Numbered from the stretch's first letter, positions 16,730 through 26,711 are shown. The stretch is DNA of 64,000 nt from Spirochaetaceae bacterium (GCA_002730875.1 PCBI01000006.1:4044-68043); one strand, 5' to 3'. Program-made: numbers and translations. The notes: generated by a model from the sequence alone, not told the origin.

Positions 16730-18535
16730 ATGCGAAAGCGCATTTTGATACTACTGACGGTTTCCCTGACGGTACTGTTTGCCATACTCACTGTATCTTT
16801 GTACCGGTTTGGTTCCAGGTGGTTTCTGGCAAGCTACCTGGAACAGAAACTGGTGCTGGCCCGGTCCATTTCGCTGGCCGTGGGCGGTGACGGTTTTTTG
16901 CGCGCCCGTAGCTATGCAGACACGAACCGGCCCGAATATCAAGAGCGCATCGAATACCTGCATGAAGTGGCCCTCACCGATCCGGACATTACCTATCTTT
17001 ACACGGTGGCCGATCTGGACGACGAGATAGTTTATCTACATGATGGAATGCGCGTCCGGTCACCCACCATCTGGCTGGAGCATGAATCCTTCTCCACGGT
17101 CATCGAACTCGGCGAAGACGAAGCGACGCTCACCATGTTTCAGCAGACGCACAGGAATAGCGTATCTTTCGATCATCTGGGCAAGGAGATCACTATTTCC
17201 TACGATCCTGCCCGCTCTTTCATTCAGGTAAACGGGCAGGATTTTCTCCGAATCGTTTCCCGGCAGCCCCTCCATGTAGTGACGCCCTCTGGCGAACTCA
17301 AGGCCAGGCTTGACGAGGAATCTCGATATACCCGGGAGACTCTGCCTGGAAGAGCCGTTTCCGTGGACATCTACATCGGCGAAAAGGGAGAGCCCACAAT
17401 TCTTCCCGGAGAGCCTGTAGTAGACGATGAAGACTTTCTCAAGCTATATCGCAGTCTTATTGAATCTAATGAGAGTTTCTTATCGGATCGCTACGTGGAG
17501 GGAAATTACGGCACCTACATGGGCGTTATGGCTCCGATCCAGGACTCTGAAGGCAACCCGATTGGTCTGACCATCATCGAAGTATATGACACTCGTATCG
17601 AGCAGTTCAAACGGTTAATTCTGCTCGCGGCCGGAGTGGCGGCTCTTCTGGGAATTGGAGTACCGGCAGTACTGATTTTGTGGGTACTTAACCGCCAGGT
17701 TCTGAGCCCCGTTCGCCAACTCTATGAGACCGTAAACCTTGTAGAGGCCGGAGATTATTCGCAACGGGCCAAACTGAAAACCGGCGATGAATTGCAATCG
17801 CTTTCGGATGGAATGAATCATATGATCGAAGCCATCGAAAACCATACCCGGGACCTGGAACACCAGGTAGCGGAGCGCACAAGAGATCTCCAATCAGCGC
17901 GTGACCGAGCCGAGCATCTCTTGCTGAATATCTTGCCGGAACCCATCGCCGAAAGACTCAAAGAAAACGAAGAAATCATCGTCGATCGCTTTGAGGACAG
18001 CTCCGTTCTTTTTGCCGACATTGTGGGCTTCACTTCGTTTTCGGCCAATCGCAGTCCCGATGAAGTCGTAGAAATGCTGAACGGTCTGTTTTCCCGATTC
18101 GATGCGCTGAGCGCTGAACTGGGCCTGGAAAAGATCAAGACAATTGGCGATGCCTACATGGTGGCCGGTGGATTACCGGTGCCATCCCGGGACCATCCAG
18201 AGAAGATAGCGCGCATGGCCCTGAAGATGCAGGAGTATGTTTCCATTCAGCTGCATGATGGAAAGGCTCTCCAAACCCGAATCGGCATCCATTGCGGTCC
18301 GGTAATCGCAGGGGTTATAGGCACGAAGAAGTTCATCTACGATCTCTGGGGAGATACGGTGAACACCGCCAGCCGAATGGAATCCAGCGGTCGGGACGGA
18401 AGCATCCAGGTGTCCGAAACCTTTTACAACAGGACGAAAGACAAGTTCCGCTTCAGCGAAGCAAGGCAGGTCAACGTTAAGGGAAAGGGAATGCTCAACT
18501 GCTACGAATTGCTGGGCGAGCAGATTCGGGATTGA
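16730..18535 (+). CDS. Membrane adenylate cyclase with HAMP domain
   Basis: 601 aa from the ATG at 16730; a GTG six bases upstream is also in frame. A membrane helix at about 8-28 is followed by an extracytoplasmic sensor (about 30-290), a second helix (about 293-318), a HAMP linker (about 320-372) and a short coiled coil. The class III cyclase domain is C-terminal. Metal ligands are D430 and D474. Purine-selecting residues are K470 and D538, the pair that reads adenine, so the product should be cAMP rather than cGMP. Transition-state residues N545 and R549 are present. It is divergent from the PfkB gene across 280 bp. Confidence 0.94.
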   Translation: MRKRILILLTVSLTVLFAILTVSLYRFGSRWFLASYLEQKLVLARSISLAVGGDGFLRARSYADTNRPEYQERIEYLHEVALTDPDITYLYTVADLDDEIVYLHDGMRVRSPTIWLEHESFSTVIELGEDEATLTMFQQTHRNSVSFDHLGKEITISYDPARSFIQVNGQDFLRIVSRQPLHVVTPSGELKARLDEESRYTRETLPGRAVSVDIYIGEKGEPTILPGEPVVDDEDFLKLYRSLIESNESFLSDRYVEGNYGTYMGVMAPIQDSEGNPIGLTIIEVYDTRIEQFKRLILLAAGVAALLGIGVPAVLILWVLNRQVLSPVRQLYETVNLVEAGDYSQRAKLKTGDELQSLSDGMNHMIEAIENHTRDLEHQVAERTRDLQSARDRAEHLLLNILPEPIAERLKENEEIIVDRFEDSSVLFADIVGFTSFSANRSPDEVVEMLNGLFSRFDALSAELGLEKIKTIGDAYMVAGGLPVPSRDHPEKIARMALKMQEYVSIQLHDGKALQTRIGIHCGPVIAGVIGTKKFIYDLWGDTVNTASRMESSGRDGSIQVSETFYNRTKDKFRFSEARQVNVKGKGMLNCYELLGEQIRD

Positions 18536-18808
18536 TGCGATCCGAATGACACTTCCGGCCGATCGGGGGCGACCCTTCTCGAAGAAGGCGATTCTGGCAA
18601 CTCGGGTCTTCTCACCTGGAAACAGCAGTGCTTGTTGACTGGAGATTGCCTGGTTGGTAACACAGTAGCGCTTGCACCGGGGGTTGCATGGTGGGCCCAG
18701 AAGCAGTCGCTACCCGGGATTGTCTCCTGGGAAGAGAACACAGCCTGTCTGCTCATACCTGGAAATACTGCTGACAATGATCGGGGAGATTGAATACAGG
18801 TACCGTCC

Positions 18809-20947
18809 ATGCAACAGGTTTTGTGGAAACAGCGATTGTATCCGGTGCTGGGGGCTTTTCTTGGTTTGCTTCTGGTTAGACTCTTCTTTGCGCTCTACAA
18901 TTACCCCGCCGAGCCGGTGGATTTTTCCGCCATTCTTCAAGCCTATCTTCATGGTATCCGATTTGACCTGGCCACTTTGCCGGTAATCCTTCTTCCCGGA
19001 TTTCTGATCGCCCTGGCTGGTTTTGTTCTTGCGACGATATTGCGAAAGAGAGAGGACCTATCGACGAGTATTTCGCATTGGACGATTCGCACAGAAATGG
19101 CCATCCATCTTCTGTTTGGCGCGTTTTTGATAGGGCTGGCGCTATCCAGCGCCTATAATTATAGCTTTAACGGGCGCCACCTTGGTTGGGAGTTCTCGGC
19201 ATACTTCAACGATTTGCCCATGCTGGCCCGTTCCTCAATCAAGCAATCGCCTTTCTTTTCGATTTTGCTTATGAGTCTGGTCACTGCCTTTGTGACCCTG
19301 GCTTTCTGGCTTCCGTCTCGCATTAAGCGACAAAACCTGACAATCAGGCCGGTCGCCGAACTCGGCCATATCTTTCTCTGGCTAATTCTACTACTGATCG
19401 CGGGTCGTGGCGGCTTTCAGGCCAGTCCTATTCGCACTGCAGATGCCCTCAAGACCGGAAATGCCTACCTCGATCAACTTTCGCTCAACGGAGTATTCAC
19501 CGTCTCCAGGGATCTGAGCGATCGCGATCAGTTCAGACCTGTAGTCGAGCGAGAGCAAGCAGTGCAGGTTGTTCGAGATCTGTTGGATGAACCAGGCGAG
19601 TTCATAAGCGAAGACTATCCGCTGCTGCGCTACATGCGCCCACGCAGCCTTCAACCTGGCGCTTTCGCAACGAAGCCTTCAGCTCCTTTGCTTCGCGAGC
19701 AAAGCGCAACCATCGAAACCGGAGCGCCCGCAGTCCCCGACTTACATGGAGCAGAAAAGCGAAGACCCAATATCGTCCTTCTGATTCTGGAGTCCGGATC
19801 CGCATCCCTTCTGGAACGAAACGGAGGAGATCCACAGATCCTGCCCTTTTTGAATTCTCTGGTATCCCGGTCCGTTTATTTCGATCGCTTCTTTGCCAGC
19901 GGCGGTAGAAGCGCGAACGGCATCTTTGCCATGTTTGCCGGTCTTCCCGATCGCGCCGGTCGAACCATCCTCCGCTCTTCGCAGATTCAAAATCGCTTTG
20001 GCGGTCTTGCCAGGCTCCTAAAAAGAAACGGCTACAGAACTTCCTTTTATCATGGCGGGGATGCGGCTTTTGATAATCTGGACCGGGTACTTCCTGAACT
20101 TGGCTTCGATGTGGTAATCGGACAGGAGGAGTTAGGCAACCTCATCCAGGATAAGCCCACCTCCACGATAGGCTTCGACGACCGCCAGGTGCTTACCGCC
20201 TTTCTGGAGCATCTGGACGCTCAAGCCGCCCGGGAAGGCCCCTTCTTCGGCGCATTCTTTTCGCAGAGCACTCATCATCCGTTTTCCATTCCGGAGAATC
20301 ATCAAAAGAAGCTCCGTGAGAATCCGACAACGGCGCATCTACAAAGCTTCTTTGCTGCGGCCCGGTTCATGGATGACTCCATCAAAGAGTTCCTGGAGCA
20401 GGTAAAGAAGCGGCCCTATTTCAAAAATACGATTTTCGTAATTGTGGCGGACCATTCCCACCATGCCGGTCTCAATTATCTACAAGACCGACACATCCCA
20501 CTGTTCATCTACGCCCCCCATTTCTGGGAGCCGGAACTGAGAACCGATATTGCTTCACAATTAGATCTTTTGCCCACCATCCTTGCGCTGGCATCGGGAG
20601 ACCAGCTGTACAGCTCCATGGGCCGAGATCTAACCTCCGATTTCAAAGGCAATGACGCACAGCCATTCGCCTTCTTTGCCGGAGGCAGCGACACCGATAT
20701 CATAGGATGGATAGAGTCGAACCGCATACTGTTTAAGCACTTTTTCATTGAACAGGGAGTATTGCTTCCATCGGTAGAGCCATTAGAACCGGACAACCTG
20801 GCGGCAAAAGAGCCCGAAACATACGAGGAATATTTGCTCAAAGCCCAGATTTTTTATCAGTTGGCAAGAACTCTGGAAAAAGAAAATTCTATCTGGCCAG
20901 ACTCAGTTCAGCTTGAAAATATATACCGATCTGCAAAGACAAGATAA
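18809..20947 (+). CDS. Sulfatase-fold phosphoglycerol/phosphoethanolamine transferase (LtaS-like)
   Basis: 712 aa. About five N-terminal membrane helices (to residue 200) precede a linker and an alkaline-phosphatase-superfamily domain from about residue 325. That domain starts R-P-N-I-V-L-L-I-L-E-S; the nucleophile region is G-G-R-S-A-N-G-I-F, with Ser where LtaS has Thr. Metal ligands follow in V-A-D-H-S-H-H-A-G and H-I-P-L-F-I-Y-A-P. Family members transfer phosphoglycerol or phosphoethanolamine outside the inner membrane. Spirochaetes lack teichoic acids, so the acceptor is more likely a lipid, glucan or lipid A. A second member is encoded at 36808. Confidence 0.87.
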   Translation: MQQVLWKQRLYPVLGAFLGLLLVRLFFALYNYPAEPVDFSAILQAYLHGIRFDLATLPVILLPGFLIALAGFVLATILRKREDLSTSISHWTIRTEMAIHLLFGAFLIGLALSSAYNYSFNGRHLGWEFSAYFNDLPMLARSSIKQSPFFSILLMSLVTAFVTLAFWLPSRIKRQNLTIRPVAELGHIFLWLILLLIAGRGGFQASPIRTADALKTGNAYLDQLSLNGVFTVSRDLSDRDQFRPVVEREQAVQVVRDLLDEPGEFISEDYPLLRYMRPRSLQPGAFATKPSAPLLREQSATIETGAPAVPDLHGAEKRRPNIVLLILESGSASLLERNGGDPQILPFLNSLVSRSVYFDRFFASGGRSANGIFAMFAGLPDRAGRTILRSSQIQNRFGGLARLLKRNGYRTSFYHGGDAAFDNLDRVLPELGFDVVIGQEELGNLIQDKPTSTIGFDDRQVLTAFLEHLDAQAAREGPFFGAFFSQSTHHPFSIPENHQKKLRENPTTAHLQSFFAAARFMDDSIKEFLEQVKKRPYFKNTIFVIVADHSHHAGLNYLQDRHIPLFIYAPHFWEPELRTDIASQLDLLPTILALASGDQLYSSMGRDLTSDFKGNDAQPFAFFAGGSDTDIIGWIESNRILFKHFFIEQGVLLPSVEPLEPDNLAAKEPETYEEYLLKAQIFYQLARTLEKENSIWPDSVQLENIYRSAKTR

Positions 20948-21131
20948 TTGGATGCAGTTGGTATGATTGCATAATGGTTTCGGTTAAGGCTCAGATAGGG
21001 CCGCCGTTTTTTTTGCTGAATAGGGATGTTTACACATCAGCTGTTTTCTCAAAGAGTAAATGGCGAGGACGGGCAGCGGTGAGTATAAAGGATTATCCAG
21101 CAGAACCGAATACAATCCATAAGGGGACTCC

Positions 21132-22349
21132 ATGAAGTATCAGCTTCTTGCTCAGTACAGAGCCTACAAAGAAGGAAAAGATCAACAGTCAGAGCAACAT
21201 CTTGCGGGCCTGATCTACCGGCAGATTCTATTCTGGCTGGAGAACGGCGCTCCGGATGAGGATTTCTACATGGAGCTCATTGAGCTTGCCAGTGAGATTG
21301 ATGACCCGTTCTTCACGGGAGAAAGAGGCTTGCTGGATCTTTGCCTTCTGGAGCTCACAGAAGCGCTGCATTCTTACCGCGACCTGAACGGCAATGAAGA
21401 TGTCACAGAATTCTATCTCAGGGAAGCCCGATTACCCCTGCTGGCTCGCCTGGACGAGTCCTCGTATAGATTGCAGAAGAACCTGGAATTCAACGAAATC
21501 GATTTTCCCATCTTCGAAATCATTGGCGGAGCTTTCCCCCACGAGACGGCTCAAAACTTCATCAAGCAAAAGGAGTGGGTAGATATCTGGCTGGCATTGC
21601 GCTACCTGGACGGTCTGGAAGATGAAGGTCAGGTTCTGAACATCCTGGAACGGATGATGGAGATCCGTAAACCCCTCCCGGAATCTTTAATCCTGCTGGC
21701 GTATTTAATCATGACCCGTCCCGAGGTGATGGATCAATACCTGCGCGGGGAAGACGCAGGGATTACCATTCCTGACCGGCTGCACGCAGACCTTATCCAG
21801 AATGCTTACGATTGCAGTTATGACTTTGTCTGGAACGGCGAACTGGCGCTGAGTTATATTGAATCCATCGACCCGAACTTTAAGAATGAAGTGCTGTTCT
21901 GCCTGCTTTCCATGTTTGAGATCAGTCAGTGTCAACTCTCTCCGGCCTGGGTTCAGGCTATTGAAGAATCCGTACGCAATCCCTGGCCTTACGACGAGCG
22001 CCTGGAATCGGGAGTTTTTCGACATCAGCCCCTGGTGGAATTCAGCGCAAGTATCCTGGCTTTGCTTTCGGAAGAAGAGCTTTTCGACGTGCTGGAAACC
22101 AGCCGCATTCTGATCTACTTCTTCGAAAACCTGGGCACGTATACAGGTCAGGCCTTTGAGGATATGCTGGAAGCCCTTTGCCGTGTGGAAGGTCTCTTCC
22201 TGCATGAACTGGAGTTCCAGCTGGAGCAACTAATGAACTCCAGCAAAGCGCGAATCCAGAAAAGGATGCAGCGATGCGCTCGCGCCATCGGTAGAGAAGT
22301 CATCTTCCGGGACGGGCGCCCCACACTTATTGATCAGGAAACCACTTGA
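21132..22349 (+). CDS. Uncharacterised all-helical protein
   Basis: 405 aa, no signal peptide and no membrane helix. The sequence is acidic and predicted mostly alpha-helical with Leu/Glu-rich amphipathic stretches; it may be a helical-repeat scaffold, but I do not recognise a family. A strong AAGGGGACTCC ribosome site precedes the ATG. Its stop overlaps the start of the following Nudix-like gene (TTGA at 22346), so the two are translationally coupled and probably functionally linked. Composition resembles the neighbours, and there is no sign of transfer. Confidence 0.75.
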   Translation: MKYQLLAQYRAYKEGKDQQSEQHLAGLIYRQILFWLENGAPDEDFYMELIELASEIDDPFFTGERGLLDLCLLELTEALHSYRDLNGNEDVTEFYLREARLPLLARLDESSYRLQKNLEFNEIDFPIFEIIGGAFPHETAQNFIKQKEWVDIWLALRYLDGLEDEGQVLNILERMMEIRKPLPESLILLAYLIMTRPEVMDQYLRGEDAGITIPDRLHADLIQNAYDCSYDFVWNGELALSYIESIDPNFKNEVLFCLLSMFEISQCQLSPAWVQAIEESVRNPWPYDERLESGVFRHQPLVEFSASILALLSEEELFDVLETSRILIYFFENLGTYTGQAFEDMLEALCRVEGLFLHELEFQLEQLMNSSKARIQKRMQRCARAIGREVIFRDGRPTLIDQETT

Positions 22350-23011
22350 TCCAAAACCCGGGGCAGTTCCAGGTTACTCTGAAGCTGTTTCTTTGCGCCG
22401 CCAGCGACGATCTGCCGCTGGCGAGAGGAAAAGACACGTCCCCGAGGACCGCCTCGGGAGGCCTGCCGTCCACTACGGCAACTGAATCCGTCGGGCCTCC
22501 TTCCGACGCCCGGGCCCACACTTCGGACGCCCCGGCCCGCGCCAGCGAATCTCAGCAAAAGCCTGCAAAGCCCCGGTCACATGGTTCCCATCCATCCATG
22601 CCGGATCGATATCTTGTATTAACCGACAGCTCTTCCGGGGAAGGCGATTTGCCTGGCGGAAGGATCAATCAGGACGAATTCTATAGCGACTTTCACGACT
22701 GCCTGGCCCGGGAGGTCACCGAAGAACTGGGAGCGGTAGAGTATCTACTGAATCCCTATCCGCTCTTCGTGTTTCCTCATTTTGTGGCTAAAGATGGAAA
22801 GGATGCGCTGGGAGTGGCCTACGTAGGTCGCTATCTCTCCGGTTCATTACAGCTCTCCGAAGAGCATAATCATTTCCAATGGTACCGGTTTGCAGATTCT
22901 CCCGAACCCGCCTTTCGAAGTACCATGCTGGCAGCCGTAAATATCTTCCTGCAAAACCGCACGTCATTTATCGATCGACTGAACGCCAGAGATTTGCTTA
23001 CTTTGCCTTGA
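22346..23011 (+). CDS. Nudix hydrolase-like protein with low-complexity insertion
   Basis: 221 aa with a TTG start supported by AGGA 8 bases upstream and by overlap with the previous stop (TTGA). The Nudix box is recognisable: G-G-R-x4-E, then R-E-V-T-E-E-L-G. The gap between the first E and R-E is 10 instead of the usual 7 residues. The first beta strand (F-Q-V-T-L-K-L-F-L-C-A) is split from the rest by about 65 residues rich in Ala, Pro, Ser, Thr and Lys (about 25-88). Nudix enzymes hydrolyse nucleoside diphosphate-linked compounds. The altered box makes catalysis uncertain; substrate unknown. Confidence 0.68.
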   Translation: MIQNPGQFQVTLKLFLCAASDDLPLARGKDTSPRTASGGLPSTTATESVGPPSDARAHTSDAPARASESQQKPAKPRSHGSHPSMPDRYLVLTDSSSGEGDLPGGRINQDEFYSDFHDCLAREVTEELGAVEYLLNPYPLFVFPHFVAKDGKDALGVAYVGRYLSGSLQLSEEHNHFQWYRFADSPEPAFRSTMLAAVNIFLQNRTSFIDRLNARDLLTLP

Positions 23012-23041
23012 CCAGATTTGGCCCAACCAACATTGGATACT

Positions 23042-23935
23042 ATGCGATTCGCCTTTCGAAACCCGGCTCTGATTCTTACAGTCATCGCCGCTTTGCATTG
23101 TAGCCCGGGGGCTCAGGCCCGCGATTACCAGTATCAGATTTCTCTGTCTCCGGGTTACCATCAAGATTTAAAGGCATCATCAATTGGCTACGACATATAT
23201 GTGCCCCCGGCCCCGGAAGGCGTGGAGCCGGCAAAGGCTCACTACCGATTGCTTCTGGTCCTGCCTGGCTGGAAGTTCGACAAGTCCCGATGGATCAAAG
23301 AAACGGACCTGAAGCAGTACGCGAATCGCCACTCCATGATTCTGGTGCTTCCGCAGATGAATACCAGCATCTACGCCAGCCAGTATTTTCCCGAAACGCG
23401 AATGAAATGGCATTCAGAGGCCGGGCTGAAATTCATTAACGAAACCTTCATTCCCGAGTTACGACAAAAATTCGGATTGTTCACGGCGGGAAAAGAAAAC
23501 TACCTTCTGGGCCTGTCCACCGGCGGTCGCGGAGTGGCTTTGATTGCTCTTTCCAATCCGGATCTATTTGTTGCCGGCGCCTCATTCTCGGGGGATTTTG
23601 ATCAGAGCGTAATGCCATCGGATAAACTGATGGCGGCGGTATATGGCCCCTTTGACAGGTTTTCCAACCGATGGCGGCAAATCGATAATCCGGTGAATGC
23701 CGCGCAGAAATGGACCATGCCTCTGTATCTATCCCATGGCACCTCCGATGGCATCGTACCGCCGGATCAAACCAATCGTTTTTACGAAGCTATTAGAAAG
23801 GCAAAAGGAGCGGATTTTCCGGTGGAACTAAAAATGGTGGAAGGCGCGGCCCATGACTTCCGCTTCTGGAACGATCAGTTGGCGCCGGCCTTCGCTTTTT
23901 TTCAGAGATATTTTCATGGCAACTCCCAGCTATAA
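23042..23935 (+). CDS. Secreted alpha/beta-hydrolase (esterase family)
   Basis: 297 aa from ATG 23042, which begins directly with a signal peptide (cleaved near A-Q-A). A TTG at 23018 adds eight residues. The fold is that of the esterase D/feruloyl esterase-type family. The nucleophile elbow is G-L-S-T-G-G, the acid lies in the H-G-T-S-D-G-I-V segment, and the catalytic His is in G-A-A-H-D-F-R-F-W. Substrate is unknown, most likely an ester reached in the periplasm. Its last 20 bases overlap the start of cheR. Confidence 0.82.
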   Translation: MRFAFRNPALILTVIAALHCSPGAQARDYQYQISLSPGYHQDLKASSIGYDIYVPPAPEGVEPAKAHYRLLLVLPGWKFDKSRWIKETDLKQYANRHSMILVLPQMNTSIYASQYFPETRMKWHSEAGLKFINETFIPELRQKFGLFTAGKENYLLGLSTGGRGVALIALSNPDLFVAGASFSGDFDQSVMPSDKLMAAVYGPFDRFSNRWRQIDNPVNAAQKWTMPLYLSHGTSDGIVPPDQTNRFYEAIRKAKGADFPVELKMVEGAAHDFRFWNDQLAPAFAFFQRYFHGNSQL

Positions 23936-24755
23936 TCTAACCGATCGCGAGTTCCAGGAAATCCGGGATTTATTCTTTTCTCTTTCCGGAGTGCTACTGG
24001 CAGACACGAAAAAGAGTTTAATGGCCGGAAGATTGGCAAAGATCCTCCGCGAGCTCCAGTTGGACACATACCATGATTATGCGGACTACGTCAGAGCGGA
24101 CAAATCCGGTTTCGAAAAGCAAAGGCTGGTAGACACTCTGACAACCAATGAAACCTACTTCTTTCGCGAAGAGGCGCATTTCGAACTTCTACGAAAGGAA
24201 TTGATCCCTGAACTAAAAAGCAGACGATCCCCCATTACTGTGTGGAGCGCGGCCTGTTCCAGCGGACCGGAGCCCTACTCCATTGCCATGGAGCTGGCAA
24301 ACCATCTGGGCTATTCGGGATGGCAGGTTACGGGAAGCGACATCAGTCAGAAGACGGTAACCATGGCCGAAAACGGCGTCTATCCTCTGGAAATGGCGGA
24401 GCGAGTGCCCGAACACTACAGAAAGAAGTACTGTCTCAAAGGCGTTCGTAGCCAGGAAGGCAAATTCATTATAAAGGGCGAGATTCGAAATAGCTGCCAG
24501 TTCTTTACCTGGAATCTAATGAAGCGTCCGGTGGGATTCGGCCCATTCGACATCATCTTCTTGCGAAACATGCTAATATACTTCAATGCCACAGAAAAGG
24601 AAACCATCATACGTAATATTGTATCGGCGCTTAGACCGGACGGTTACCTTATTGTAGGGCACTCCGAAGCTTTGAATTTCGCGCAGGCCTATCTAAACAA
24701 GGTGAAGCCCACCGTTTATCAGCCCATCCAGGGAGCCGTGATCCAGGCCGGCTAA
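23916..24755 (+). CDS. cheR: CheR-type protein-glutamate methyltransferase
   Basis: 279 aa from the ATG at 23916; an upstream in-frame codon at 23853 lies deep in the previous gene. An N-terminal helical domain (about 5-75) precedes a SAM-binding domain with V-W-S-A-A-C-S-S-G-P-E-P-Y-S-I-A-M (the usual G-E is G-P), V-T-G-S-D-I-S and F-D-I-I-F-L-R-N-M-L-I-Y-F. It methylates glutamates on chemoreceptors using S-adenosylmethionine, setting adaptation. No other chemotaxis gene is adjacent, so it may serve receptors encoded elsewhere. Confidence 0.92.
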   Translation: MATPSYNLTDREFQEIRDLFFSLSGVLLADTKKSLMAGRLAKILRELQLDTYHDYADYVRADKSGFEKQRLVDTLTTNETYFFREEAHFELLRKELIPELKSRRSPITVWSAACSSGPEPYSIAMELANHLGYSGWQVTGSDISQKTVTMAENGVYPLEMAERVPEHYRKKYCLKGVRSQEGKFIIKGEIRNSCQFFTWNLMKRPVGFGPFDIIFLRNMLIYFNATEKETIIRNIVSALRPDGYLIVGHSEALNFAQAYLNKVKPTVYQPIQGAVIQAG

Positions 24756-24820
24756 GACCGGATAAAGGCCGTGCAAAGCCCATTGAAGAGCAAAAAGAGA
24801 TTGGAGGCCTCGAGCGTCTT

Positions 24821-25870
24821 ATGAGCCGCACCGTTTTCGCTTTCGCATTTGCTCTTTCGCTGGTGGTGATTTCTGTTATGCAATCCAGAATGTACCCCCG
24901 TCCCCAGGAATTCATATTATCCACTGCCCGGCTGGCCCAAACCCCATCCGGTGAAGGTCAGGATCGACCGGATGGACCAGGCGCGCTTCTGGATGGATCC
25001 GGCGGCCAGCGCGGAGTCACTTCGTATATGGATTATCCCCTGGGCGATGCCAATGGGAACTATTTCTGGCTGGAGCTGGGGATCAGCCACTGGCCAGTCG
25101 CCCGAAAACTTACGGCTCACAGTTCTCCCGGAATAGTTCGCGTAAGTAAGGAGAACAGCCAGCAAAGGCCGGGCGAATCAGAATCCCCCCTTTCCGGCGC
25201 TGGTCTACTGCATCTGAAAGACTCCATCCAATTCGAAGCTCGAATACCGGAGCGAATCCGAATCTGGAATGGTCCTTGCCGAAACTCATCTGATGCGGGC
25301 CTTGAACCTAAAAAGGTTGAGGCCTCAGAGATGGCGGAGCTGGTGAAGGTGAAAGATGCACGGCTGGACTTCTACTATCGTCCGTTAAACGATCCAGATC
25401 AAGATTTTGGCTATCCGGAGGCCACTCCCGTGAAGACCTACCATGTGACAATTCCGGCCAGCGCGGAGAGCTTGGATTTGATTCTGGATCTGCCCGTCCC
25501 GTCAGAATCGGAAGAATATCCCGAGAACATGTACATGATTCTGTTGAAGTTTTCGGTGCTGTCGGTTCAGCCGCATACTATTCGAAAGCAAGCTAACTAC
25601 GCGTATGAATCTGGATCCGCAGATCGATCGAACTCAAAAGCCGAATCCGGACCGGCATCTCGATCAGAATCGGGCTCCACATATGAATCTGAAACAGGAA
25701 ATGAATCTGCATCAGAGTCAGAGGAGCATTCCGCCTCGAGCTTCGAAAACCAGCCCGAGATGCGGGATTCTGAGTCCGGCAGCCCGGCTACTGCTACGTT
25801 AGCGCTCTGTGAAGTGGAATATGCGGACCGTTCAATGGACGAATCCGGGGATTTTTTCGTTTTCTGGTAA
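24821..25870 (+). CDS. Exported protein with Ser/Glu-rich tail, unknown function
   Basis: 349 aa. A signal peptide or anchor occupies about residues 1-22. The central part (about 65-255) is beta-rich with no family I recognise. Residues about 260-325 are a low-complexity stretch of Ser, Glu, Gly and Asn with loosely repeated S-E-S-G and E-S motifs. The last 20 residues become ordinary again and end with F-F-V-F-W. The protein is probably periplasmic or surface-located. It stands between cheR and panB on the same strand, with a GGAGG 14 bases before the start. Confidence 0.7.
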   Translation: MSRTVFAFAFALSLVVISVMQSRMYPRPQEFILSTARLAQTPSGEGQDRPDGPGALLDGSGGQRGVTSYMDYPLGDANGNYFWLELGISHWPVARKLTAHSSPGIVRVSKENSQQRPGESESPLSGAGLLHLKDSIQFEARIPERIRIWNGPCRNSSDAGLEPKKVEASEMAELVKVKDARLDFYYRPLNDPDQDFGYPEATPVKTYHVTIPASAESLDLILDLPVPSESEEYPENMYMILLKFSVLSVQPHTIRKQANYAYESGSADRSNSKAESGPASRSESGSTYESETGNESASESEEHSASSFENQPEMRDSESGSPATATLALCEVEYADRSMDESGDFFVFW

Positions 25871-25895
25871 AGGGCGATAAAAAGCCTCTACTAAA

Positions 25896-26711
25896 ATGTC
25901 CGGAACAATACTTAAATATCCATCCCACTGGCAAAAGGCTTTTCAGGAAGGTCGAAAGATCTCCATGGCGACCTGCTATGATTATTCCATGGCCCGCTTG
26001 CTTTCGCGGACCAACGTGGATGCGCTGTTGGTAGGCGATTCCCTGGGCATGGTCATCCAGGGTAAGCGTTCGACGGTGCCGGTTAGCGTCGACGAGATCA
26101 TATATCATGCCGAAATGGTTCGTCGGGGCGCGCCGGATCAGTTTCTCCTGGTGGATATGCCGGCCGGCTCCTACCATGCATCCATAGAGTCTGCGGTGGC
26201 CAACGCCATGGAAATCATGAAACGCACGGGAGCGGATGGATTAAAGCTAGAGGGATCCTCTCCCTTTCTCTTACAGGTAGTTACGCGGTTGGTGGAGTCC
26301 GGAATTCCCGTCATGGGCCATTCCGGTCTGACTCCGCAGAGCGTTCTTACATCCGGCGGCTACAGGATCCAGGGAAAGACCGACGATTCGGCAGCCCTGC
26401 TCAAGGAAGCGGCGCTGTCTCTCCAGGCAGCCGGCTGTTTTGGACTGCTTCTGGAACTTGTGGAATCCAGCGTGGCTCAAGAACTCACCGAACATCTAAA
26501 CATCCCCACAATTGGCATTGGTTCCGGCGCGGGTACCAGCGGCCAGGTTCTGGTTTATCATGACCTCCTTGGCCTGGATCCGGATTTCTCTCCCAGGCAT
26601 ACCAAGAAGTATGCAGATCTATCCGGCACGATCATCCAGGCTTTCAATCAATACGATGCAGAAGTTAAAGATGGGTCCTTTCCCGGGGTGGAGAATTCCT
26701 TTTTCAAGTAA
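25896..26711 (+). CDS. panB: 3-methyl-2-oxobutanoate hydroxymethyltransferase
   Basis: 271 aa, normal length. It adds a hydroxymethyl group from methylenetetrahydrofolate to 2-oxoisovalerate, the first step of pantothenate synthesis. The family landmarks are present: A-T-C-Y-D-Y-S-M-A-R, V-G-D-S-L-G-M-V-x-Q-G (metal-binding Asp), E-G-S (ligand Glu), G-H-S-G-L-T-P-Q-S, and I-G-I-G-S-G. The cytosolic enzyme is a decamer in known cases. The ketopantoate reductase candidate for the next step is encoded at 54982-56058 in this window, not beside it. Confidence 0.96.
   Translation: MSGTILKYPSHWQKAFQEGRKISMATCYDYSMARLLSRTNVDALLVGDSLGMVIQGKRSTVPVSVDEIIYHAEMVRRGAPDQFLLVDMPAGSYHASIESAVANAMEIMKRTGADGLKLEGSSPFLLQVVTRLVESGIPVMGHSGLTPQSVLTSGGYRIQGKTDDSAALLKEAALSLQAAGCFGLLLELVESSVAQELTEHLNIPTIGIGSGAGTSGQVLVYHDLLGLDPDFSPRHTKKYADLSGTIIQAFNQYDAEVKDGSFPGVENSFFK

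Noticed and set aside
21007-21014. Eight-T run after the LtaS-like gene as terminator
   Set aside because: No stable stem precedes it; only 3-base pairings were found.
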